From NCBI RefSeq assembly GCF_014648515.1, contig NZ_BMRG01000003.1, positions 393,779 to 457,778 on the forward strand: DNA of 64,000 nucleotides. The letters run 5' to 3'. The stretch is from Saccharothrix coeruleofusca (GTDB lineage Bacteria; Actinomycetota; Actinomycetes; Mycobacteriales; Pseudonocardiaceae). The position numbers and the translations under genes were made by a program. The first letter of the stretch is position 1. Every line of letters starts with the position of its first letter. Shown here in pieces: positions 57,898 to 64,000 of this stretch. Below the pieces are notes generated by a model, which had not been told where the DNA came from, ran no database searches, and saw nothing but the letters and a program-made list of their open reading frames with translations.

Positions 57898-58214
57898 AGC
57901 TTCTCCGGGCGGCGCAGGTACTCGTGCGCGCCGCCGACCACCGGGCACGGCCACGGCTCGCGGGCGAAGTGGCCGTCCACCCAGGTCGGCGCGCAACCGA
58001 GGCACAGCCCGAAGACGTCGGCCCGGTGGTCGCGCAGCATCCCGCGCACGGCGGCCACCAGGCGCGGCACCTCGGTGCGCGCCACGTCGAGGATGGTCTC
58101 GTCCTCGGTGTCGGCCTCGCTGGTCAGCAGTTCGACCTCGTCGAGGTAGCCGAGCATCTCCTGGTGCAGCAGCTCGTGCGCACGGGACAGGGCTGGGGGA
58201 ACGGTTTTCGGCAT
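57885..58214 (-). CDS. Uncharacterised 109-aa protein with Cys motif, linked to the XRE/DUF397 module
   Basis: Helical N-terminal two thirds (HELLHQEMLGYLDEVELLTSEA, VARTEVPRLVAAVRGML), then a C-terminal stretch with CLGC, EPWPCPVV and YLRR; the CxxC plus WPCP pattern is seen in other small Pseudonocardiaceae proteins beside XRE-DUF397 genes (from memory). Divergent from the XRE gene with an inverted repeat between. ATG 58214 was chosen where the helical domain starts. No function known. Confidence 0.72.
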   Translation of the reverse strand: MPKTVPPALSRAHELLHQEMLGYLDEVELLTSEADTEDETILDVARTEVPRLVAAVRGMLRDHRADVFGLCLGCAPTWVDGHFAREPWPCPVVGGAHEYLRRPEKLYER

Positions 58215-58220
58215 GGCGGG

Positions 58221-58244
58221 AACAGTCCTCGCCGATGGACTGTT
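58221..58244. promoter_or_regulatory. Inverted repeat, candidate XRE operator
   Basis: AACAGTCC-N8-GGACTGTT, perfect 8-bp arms (58221-58228, 58237-58244), in the divergent promoter region, 6 bases upstream of the minus-strand start. Confidence 0.55.
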
Positions 58245-58305
58245 ATGCAACACCGCAATGTGAAATGTCGCAGAAATGCACCCGATCGGTGGGCTGCTTT
58301 CCCGC

Positions 58306-58311
58306 TATCGT
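58306..58311 (+). promoter_or_regulatory. -10 box of the XRE regulator gene (leaderless)
   Basis: TATCGT lies 7 bases before ATG 58319. Confidence 0.5.
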
Positions 58312-58318
58312 CGCGGTT

Positions 58319-59164
58319 ATGCCGCAGAACCGAGGACCAGGGGTGCGCCGCCGTGTCCTGGCCAGTGCTCTGACCCAACTCCGCGAGGAAGCGGGGCTCA
58401 GCTTCGACGACGTGATCGAATTCCTGGGTTATTCCAAGTCCAAGATCAGTCGCATCGAGTCCGCGACTTCGGGGTTGTCCATAGTGGACACCAGGGCGCT
58501 GGCCCAGTTGTACGGGGCCGATCCGGAGAAGACGGCGTGGTTGGTGCACCTGGCGAAGGTGGCCAAGAAGCGCGGCTGGTGGCACGTGTACGGCGACGTG
58601 CTGTTCGACTGGTTCTCCGAGTACGTGGCACTGGAGTCCGAAGCGATCGCCATCGACACCTTCGAGATCGACCTGGTGCCCGGACTGTTCCAGAGCCCCT
58701 CCTACGCCCGGTGGGTCATGCGTGCCTACGCGCCTGATGCGACCGATGCCGTCATCGACAAGCGCGCTGAGCTGCGGCAGACGCGACAGCGTCGCTTGGA
58801 GGACGGTTCGCTTTCGGTGTGGGCGATCCTCGATGAAGCCGCGTTGCGCCGGGTAGTGGGCGGCATGGAGGTGCATGAAACGCAGCTCCAGCACATGCTG
58901 GGGTTGACCGAACTGCCCAACGTGACGTTGCAGGTGCTGCCGTTCGGCAAAGGGCAGCACATGGCCATGGGTACCGCGTTCACCATGTTGAAGTTCACCG
59001 GCTTTCCGGACATCGTCTACATAGACAACCTGACCGGCGGCCTCTATTTGGACGAAGGGGCGGAAGTCGAGAGGTATAGCCTGGTCATGGATCACCTGCG
59101 CGCTTCCGCGCTCGACCCGCGTGAGTCGGTTGTGTTCATCAAGCAGGTGATGGGCGGCGTCTAG
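58319..59164 (+). CDS. XRE family regulator with DUF5753 domain
   Basis: A 281-aa protein. HTH at about residues 15-55 (LREEAGLSFDDVIEFLGYSKSKISRIES), then a DUF5753 domain (YVALESEAIAIDTFEIDLVPGLFQSP, LRRVVGG, LTELPNVTLQVLPFGKGQH). This class (WhiJ-like) pairs with DUF397 proteins in Streptomyces, where many copies affect development; some pairs behave like toxin-antitoxin systems. A/T content is raised compared with the dcw genes. It interrupts murD-ftsW. Confidence 0.93.
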   Translation: MPQNRGPGVRRRVLASALTQLREEAGLSFDDVIEFLGYSKSKISRIESATSGLSIVDTRALAQLYGADPEKTAWLVHLAKVAKKRGWWHVYGDVLFDWFSEYVALESEAIAIDTFEIDLVPGLFQSPSYARWVMRAYAPDATDAVIDKRAELRQTRQRRLEDGSLSVWAILDEAALRRVVGGMEVHETQLQHMLGLTELPNVTLQVLPFGKGQHMAMGTAFTMLKFTGFPDIVYIDNLTGGLYLDEGAEVERYSLVMDHLRASALDPRESVVFIKQVMGGV

Positions 59165-59179
59165 GGGCGGGAGAAGGTC

Positions 59180-59368
59180 ATGTGGTCGGAGTGGCGCAAG
59201 AGCAGTCGTAGCAACGGGTCCGGCAACTGCGTCGAGGTGGCCGCTTCGGCTGAGGTGTTCCGGGTGCGGGACAGCAAGAACGCGGGCGGGCCGGTGTTGA
59301 CCTTCTCCGGTCACGCGGTGGTGGCTTTCCTGGCGGCAGGGCGGGCGGGTCTCCTCGATCGCGGCTGA
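59180..59368 (+). CDS. DUF397 domain protein
   Basis: A 62-aa protein with the full DUF397 pattern: WRKSSRSNGSGNCVEVA, VRDSKNAGGPVLTFS, and a final helix AVVAFLAAGRAG. It is the obligate small partner of XRE-DUF5753 regulators (BldB-related superfamily). It starts 15 bases after the XRE stop with a GGGAGAAGG site, so they are co-expressed. Confidence 0.94.
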   Translation: MWSEWRKSSRSNGSGNCVEVAASAEVFRVRDSKNAGGPVLTFSGHAVVAFLAAGRAGLLDRG

Positions 59369-59378
59369 GGCGGTGCCG

Positions 59379-59440
59379 GAACGCTCGGTTCGGAGGGGCC
59401 GAACGCTCGGTTCGGGGTGCGCGGACGCGCGACTCGCGGG
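59379..59440. repeat. 22-bp-period array, copy 2
   Basis: Units begin at 59379 and 59401 (both GAACGCTCGGTTCGG) and 59423 (GGACGCGCGACTCGC), 22 bp apart. It matches the array at 34785-34850 in unit order and spacing. Confidence 0.75.
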
Positions 59441-59456
59441 TGGGCCAGTAGGCTGC

Positions 59457-59484
59457 GGGTAGTGATCGCGGGGTAGTGATCGCG
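59457..59484 (+). repeat. 14-bp tandem duplication before ftsW
   Basis: GGGTAGTGATCGCG is repeated exactly twice (59457-59470, 59471-59484). A TAGGCT box lies just upstream at 59449-59454. Confidence 0.85.
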
Positions 59485-59570
59485 GTCGCGTCCGCGCGAC
59501 ACGCGGCCGATGTCCTGCCCTCCCCGCCGCAGGCGGGAGACCATGCACCCGTGGCGGAACGAGCGAGATC

Positions 59571-61028
59571 GTGACCCTGGTGGACCGGCCCGCGCGGGCC
59601 GCGCGACCCCGGCGCACCGGCCGGGGTGTCGCGGTGCGCGGCGCGCTGACCGCGTGGCTGAGCAGGCCGCTGGCCGACTTCCACCTGCTGCTGGCCGTGC
59701 TCGGCATGCTCACCGTGATCGGCCTGATCATGGTGCTGTCCGCGTCCGCCCCCGGCGAGGTGGCCGAGGGCGCGTCGGCGTACTCGGTGTTCCAGAAGCA
59801 GCTGACCTACGTGCTGGTCGGCGCGGTGCTGTTCTGGATCGTGCTGCGGATGCCGCTGCGCAGCATCCGCTACGGCAGCACCATGGCGATGCTGGTCTGC
59901 GTCATCATGCTGGTCCTCGTGCTGACGCCGCTGGGCACCGTCGCGGGTGGCGCGCAGTCCTGGTTCACCGTCGGCCCCATCTCCTTCCAGCCCATCGAGG
60001 CCGCCAAGCTCGCGCTGGCGCTGTGGGGCTCGCACGTGCTGGTCACCAAGCGCGCGCTGCTCAACCAGTACCGGCACCTGCTGGTGCCGGTGGTGCCGGT
60101 CGCCCTGGTGGTCTTCGCGCTGGTGATGCTGCAGCCGGACCTGGGCGGCACGATCACCCTCGGCGTGGTGCTGATCAGCCTGCTGTGGTTCGTCGGCGCG
60201 CCGCTGCGGCTGTTCGGCGCGATCGCCGCCGCGGGCGTGGCCGCCGCCGCGTTCCTGGCCGTCACCGCGCCCTACCGGCTGGACCGGGTGCTCACCTTCC
60301 TCAACCCGGAGGCCGACCCGCTCGGCAAGGGCCTGCAGGCGCGGCAGGCGCTGTTCGCGCTGGCCGAGGGCGGGTTCTTCGGCAAGGGCCTGACCAACGG
60401 CAGCTCCAAGTGGCGCTACCTGCCCAACGTGCACAGCGACTTCATCTTCGCGGTCATCGGCGAGGAGCTGGGGTTCATCGGCTGCCTGCTGGTGCTGGGG
60501 CTGTTCGGCCTGCTGGCCGTGGTGGGCCTGCGGGTGGCGGCGCGCAACACCGACCCGTGGATCAGGATGGTCGCGGCCACGCTGACCGTGTGGCTGGTCG
60601 CCCAGGCCGCCATCAACATCGGCTACGTCGTGCGGCTGCTGCCGGTCACCGGCATCACGCTGCCGATGATCTCCTCCGGCGGCACGTCGATCGTCACCAC
60701 CATGATCGTGTTCGGCATCCTGGCCAGCTGCGCGCGGCACGAGCCGGAAGCGGTGGCCGCGCTGCGCTCGCTGGGGCCGGGCCGGGTGGGCGGCGCGCTG
60801 AAGCTGCCCGCCCCCGAGGCCTACCGGCCGCCGCGCAAGCGCAAGCCGGTGCGCCCGTCCACCCCGCCGCGCGCGCCCGGCCGCCGGACCCCCGCGCCGC
60901 CGCCGGTGGACGAGCGGAGGATGGCGGGCAGGTCCGCGCCGCCCTCGGAGTACCGTCGTCGAGAATCCCGCAAGGCCACCCTGGACCGGTCCACCCGGTC
61001 CCGGCGCACCGGCCGCGACGGGAGATAG
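59571..61028 (+). CDS. ftsW: Septal peptidoglycan glycosyltransferase FtsW
   Basis: A 485-aa SEDS-family polymerase with about ten membrane helices. Hallmarks: [24 protein letters not shown], the catalytic-loop Asp region [41 protein letters not shown], and [10 protein letters not shown]. It polymerises septal glycan with FtsI. A long Arg/Pro-rich C-terminal tail (about 90 residues) is present. GTG start with a weak ribosome site; the upstream 200 bases are repeats and a probable new promoter created by the insertion. Confidence 0.95.
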   Translation: MTLVDRPARAARPRRTGRGVAVRGALTAWLSRPLADFHLLLAVLGMLTVIGLIMVLSASAPGEVAEGASAYSVFQKQLTYVLVGAVLFWIVLRMPLRSIRYGSTMAMLVCVIMLVLVLTPLGTVAGGAQSWFTVGPISFQPIEAAKLALALWGSHVLVTKRALLNQYRHLLVPVVPVALVVFALVMLQPDLGGTITLGVVLISLLWFVGAPLRLFGAIAAAGVAAAAFLAVTAPYRLDRVLTFLNPEADPLGKGLQARQALFALAEGGFFGKGLTNGSSKWRYLPNVHSDFIFAVIGEELGFIGCLLVLGLFGLLAVVGLRVAARNTDPWIRMVAATLTVWLVAQAAINIGYVVRLLPVTGITLPMISSGGTSIVTTMIVFGILASCARHEPEAVAALRSLGPGRVGGALKLPAPEAYRPPRKRKPVRPSTPPRAPGRRTPAPPPVDERRMAGRSAPPSEYRRRESRKATLDRSTRSRRTGRDGR

Positions 61029-61054
61029 TCCCCACCGAACCGAGGAGGAAGTGC

Positions 61055-62158
61055 GTGACCGGGGTTCCCCAGCAGACCGGACCGTGCGTGGTGGTCGCCG
61101 GAGGCGGCACCGCCGGGCACATCGAGCCGGCACTGGCCCTGGCCGACGCGGTCATGCGCCTGCGGCCCGACGCGCGCGTGGTCGCGCTGGGCACCGAGCG
61201 GGGGCTGGAGAACAAGCTCGTGCCCGCGCGCGGTTACCCGCTGGAGCTGATCCCGCCCGTGCCGATGCCGCGCAAGCCCACGCCAGAGCTGCTCAAGCTG
61301 CCGCTGAAGGTGCGCGACTCGGTGCGCCGCACCAGGGAGGTGCTGGACCGGGTGGGCGCCGACGTGGTGGTGGGCTTCGGCGGCTACGTGTCGCTGCCCG
61401 CCTACCTCGCCGCGCGCGGCCGGGTGCCGATCGTGGTGCACGAGGCCAACGCCAAGACCGGCCTGGCCAACAAGGTCGGCGCGAAGTTCGCCGCGCGGGT
61501 GGCCGCCGCGGTGCCCGACTCCGGCCTGGCCGACGCCGAGATCATCGGCATCCCGCTGCGCCACTCGATCACCTCGCTGGACCGGGCCGCGCTGCGCGCC
61601 CAGGCGCGGGCCCACTTCGGCCTGCACCCGCACGCGCCCACGCTGCTGGTGTTCGGCGGCTCGCAGGGCGCGCGGTCGATCAACAACGCGGTCTCCGGCG
61701 CGGCGGCGGCGTTCGCGAGCGCGGGCGTGGGCGTGCTGCACGCCCACGGGCCCAAGAACACCGTCGCGGTGCAGGCCGTGCCCGGCGCGCCCGCGTACGT
61801 GCCGGTGCCGTACCTGGAGCGGATGGACCTGGCCTACGCCGCCGCCGACGCGGTGCTGTGCCGCTCCGGCGCGATGACCGTGGCCGAGGTGTCCGCGGTC
61901 GGCCTGCCCGCGGTGTTCGTCCCGCTGCCGCACGGCAACGGCGAGCAGGCGCTCAACGCGGGCCCGGTGGTCTCGGCGGGCGGCGGTCTGCTGGTGCCCG
62001 ACGAGCAGCTGACCCCGCAGTGGATCGTGGACAACGTGGTGCCGCTGGTGGCCGACCGGGCGCGGCTGGCCGCGATGAGCGCCGCCACGCTGGGCACCGG
62101 CCACCGCGAGGCCGACGAGGTGCTGGCCCGCATCGTGCTCGAGGTGGTCAAGAAGTGA
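61055..62158 (+). CDS. murG: UDP-GlcNAc:lipid I N-acetylglucosaminyltransferase
   Basis: A 367-aa GT28 enzyme converting lipid I to lipid II at the inner membrane face. G-loop 1 [42 protein letters not shown]-loop 3 [15 protein letters not shown], and [27 protein letters not shown] 61055 has GAGGAGG 6 bases upstream (the GTG at 61051 is out of frame). It overlaps murC by GTGA. Confidence 0.97.
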   Translation: MTGVPQQTGPCVVVAGGGTAGHIEPALALADAVMRLRPDARVVALGTERGLENKLVPARGYPLELIPPVPMPRKPTPELLKLPLKVRDSVRRTREVLDRVGADVVVGFGGYVSLPAYLAARGRVPIVVHEANAKTGLANKVGAKFAARVAAAVPDSGLADAEIIGIPLRHSITSLDRAALRAQARAHFGLHPHAPTLLVFGGSQGARSINNAVSGAAAAFASAGVGVLHAHGPKNTVAVQAVPGAPAYVPVPYLERMDLAYAAADAVLCRSGAMTVAEVSAVGLPAVFVPLPHGNGEQALNAGPVVSAGGGLLVPDEQLTPQWIVDNVVPLVADRARLAAMSAATLGTGHREADEVLARIVLEVVKK

Positions 62159-63555
62159 GCGAGGTCCTGGACCGGGTGCACCTGGTCGGCATCGGCGGGG
62201 CGGGCATGAGCGGCATCGCCCGCATCCTGCTCGCCCGCGGCGCGCGGGTGTCCGGCTCGGACGCCAAGGACTCCCGCACCGTGCTGGCGCTGCGGGCGCA
62301 GGGCGCGGAGGTCGCCATCGGCCACGACGGCGGCAACCTCGACCAGCTGCCCGGCGGTCCGACCGCGGTGGTGGTGTCCACCGCGATCCGCGAGGACAAC
62401 CCGGAGCTGGTGGCCGCCCGCGAGCGCGGCCTGGTCGTGCTGCGGCGGGCCGAGGCGCTGGCCGCGCTGATGCTGGACCACCGGGTCGCCTGCGTGGCGG
62501 GCACGCACGGCAAGACCTCCACCACGTCGATGCTGACCGTGGCGCTGCAGCACTGCCGGATGGACCCGTCGTTCGCCATCGGCGGCGACCTCAACGAGTC
62601 CGGCGCGAACGCGCACCACGGCACCGGCGGCGTGTTCGTCGCCGAGGCCGACGAGAGCGACGGGTCGTTCCTGTTCTTCTCGCCGTCGGTGGCGGTGGTG
62701 ACCAACGTGGAGGCCGACCACCTCGACCACCACGGCACGGTCGAGGCCTACACCGCGGTGTTCGACTCCTTCCTGGAGCGCATCGCCGACGACGGCGTGC
62801 TCATCGCCTGCGCCGACGACCCCGGCTCGGCGGCGCTGGCGGACCGCGCGGCCAAGCTGGGCCTGCGGGTGCGCCGCTACGGCCGCTCGGCCGTGGGCGA
62901 GGGCGCGGCCACCCTGGTCGGCTACCGGCCCGAGGGGGGCGGCGGGCTGGCCGAGGTGGAGCTGGACGGCGAGCGGGTCCAGGTGCGGGTGGCCGTGCCG
63001 GGCGAGCACATGGCGGGCAACGCCGTGGCCGCCCTGCTGGCCGCGCTGGAGCTGGGCGCGCAGCGCGAGGGCGTGCTGGAGGGCCTGGCCGCGTTCGGCG
63101 GGGTGCGCAGGCGGTTCGAGTTCAAGGGCCGCGCCGCGGGCGTGCGGGTCTACGACGACTACGCCCACCACCCCACCGAGGTGGCCGCGCAGCTCACCGC
63201 GGCCCGGCCGGTCGCGGGCGAGGGCAGGCTGGTCGTGGTGTTCCAGCCGCACCTGTACTCGCGGACCCGGCTGTTCGCCGAGGAGTTCGGCAAGGCGCTG
63301 GGCCTGGCCGACGAGGTCGTGGTGCTCGACGTCTACGGCGCCCGCGAGGACCCGGAGCCCGGTGTCACCGGCGCGCTGGTGGCCGAGGCGGTGCCGCTGG
63401 AGGCCGGGCGGGTGCACCACCAGCCGTCGTTCGACCGGGTGCCCGAGCTGGTGGCGGGTCTGGCCGCGGAGGGTGACGTGGTCGTCACCATGGGCGCGGG
63501 CGACGTCACCATGCTGGGCCCGGAGATCGTCGACGCGCTGGCCCGGAGGTCATGA
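62155..63555 (+). CDS. murC: UDP-MurNAc:L-alanine ligase
   Basis: A 466-aa Mur ligase starting the stem peptide. N-terminal [17 protein letters not shown] loop [12 protein letters not shown] (Lys120), [21 protein letters not shown], the C-terminal-domain [10 protein letters not shown], and [12 protein letters not shown] start overlapping murG; its stop overlaps ftsQ by ATGA. Confidence 0.97.
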   Translation: MSEVLDRVHLVGIGGAGMSGIARILLARGARVSGSDAKDSRTVLALRAQGAEVAIGHDGGNLDQLPGGPTAVVVSTAIREDNPELVAARERGLVVLRRAEALAALMLDHRVACVAGTHGKTSTTSMLTVALQHCRMDPSFAIGGDLNESGANAHHGTGGVFVAEADESDGSFLFFSPSVAVVTNVEADHLDHHGTVEAYTAVFDSFLERIADDGVLIACADDPGSAALADRAAKLGLRVRRYGRSAVGEGAATLVGYRPEGGGGLAEVELDGERVQVRVAVPGEHMAGNAVAALLAALELGAQREGVLEGLAAFGGVRRRFEFKGRAAGVRVYDDYAHHPTEVAAQLTAARPVAGEGRLVVVFQPHLYSRTRLFAEEFGKALGLADEVVVLDVYGAREDPEPGVTGALVAEAVPLEAGRVHHQPSFDRVPELVAGLAAEGDVVVTMGAGDVTMLGPEIVDALARRS

Positions 63556-64000
63556 GCGCGCCGACGGCGCGCCGCCGCCCCGCTCCGGCGCGGCGGCGCC
63601 CGTCGCGCGCCCCGGCCCGCAGGCCCGCGCTGCCGTCCAGGGCCACCGTGCTGCGCCGCCGCGCGGTGGCGCTGCTGACCCTGCTCACCGTGCTGGGCCT
63701 GGGCTACGCGGTGTGGTTCACCTCACTGCTGGGCGTGCGCGTGGTGGAGGTCGAGGGCCTGGTGGAGCTGGAGCCCGCGGCGGTGCGCGAGGCGGCCGAC
63801 ATCGGCCCCGGTGAGCCGCTGGCGCGGCTGGACGTCGAGGCGGTCACCGCGCGCGTGCGGGAGCTGCCGCGGGTGGCGGACGTGCGGGTGGAGCGGGTGC
63901 TGCCGGGCACGGTCCGGCTGACCGTGCGGGAGCGCGTGCCCGTCGCCGTGCTCAAGTCCGCCGACGGCGCGCACCTGGTGGACTCGACCGGCAAGGACTA
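63552..64000 (+). CDS. ftsQ: Cell division protein FtsQ, 3' end missing
   Basis: The first 149 residues are in the window. Arg/Pro-rich cytoplasmic start, one membrane helix (about 36-58, [19 protein letters not shown]), then the POTRA domain with [23 protein letters not shown] and [27 protein letters not shown]. It is the division scaffold binding FtsL/FtsB. ATG overlapping the murC stop. Confidence 0.93.
   Translation, partial: MSAPTARRRPAPARRRPSRAPARRPALPSRATVLRRRAVALLTLLTVLGLGYAVWFTSLLGVRVVEVEGLVELEPAAVREAADIGPGEPLARLDVEAVTARVRELPRVADVRVERVLPGTVRLTVRERVPVAVLKSADGAHLVDSTGKD

Overview
This is a very GC-rich, densely packed, mostly plus-strand chromosomal segment of an actinomycete, most likely of the family Pseudonocardiaceae (Actinosynnema, Saccharothrix or Lentzea-like). 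Evidence: GTG starts are frequent, adjacent genes overlap as GTGA or ATGA, ClgR and SigD/ShbA regulators are present, an XRE-DUF5753/DUF397 pair is present, and from memory the gene order follows mycobacteria. There is no rRNA, tRNA, CRISPR array or insertion sequence that I can support.

Region 1 (1-29100) follows the core block known in Mycobacterium as gpsI-pepR-dapB-thyX-dapA-rnj-ftsK-argA-pgsA3-clgR-35kDa antigen. It holds polynucleotide phosphorylase (5' end cut off), an M16 peptidase, dapB, thyX, dapA, RNase J, FtsK, argA, rimO, pgsA, cinA C-domain, clgR, pspA and pspM. Accessory genes sit between these: a PRC-barrel protein with a 15-bp minisatellite, a VTT membrane protein, an AlkX/YcaQ-type glycosylase, TetR, an RHH-DUF4097 pair, a Ser/Thr kinase, and a secreted phospholipase A2. 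The most striking insert is a low-GC two-gene AAA ATPase plus RloB module (22127-24083), which resembles anti-phage RloAB/AbiL pairs.

Region 2 (29100-42300) is more variable: uracil permease, then a ParA-Nei-PyrD operon on the minus strand, a methyltransferase and a SigD/ShbA sigma factor, a divergent glutamine synthetase-like/amidohydrolase pair, LexA-controlled dinB, an MFS exporter, a Crp/Fnr regulator, and an AbiEi-like gene preceded by two perfect DnaA-box sequences. Two unexplained intergenic repeat families occur here. One is a bipartite element placed just after stop codons (three copies). The other is a 22-bp-period array, with a second array at 59.4 kb.

Region 3 (42300-64000) is the division and cell wall (dcw) cluster. 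DUF3040 and a minus-strand MoxR-DUF58-transglutaminase operon are followed by mraZ, rsmH, ftsL-like, ftsI/pbpB, murE, murF, mraY, murD, ftsW, murG, murC and the start of ftsQ. The mraZ promoter carries four GTGG repeats at exact 10-bp spacing. The cluster is broken between murD and ftsW by an accessory regulator module (109-aa protein, XRE-DUF5753, DUF397) and repeats.

Many genes show a TANNNT box 6-8 bases before the start codon, which suggests widespread leaderless transcription. This was used to choose several starts. LexA boxes, ECF-type GGAAC-N17-CGTT promoters before clgR and pspA, and many terminator hairpins can be read directly.
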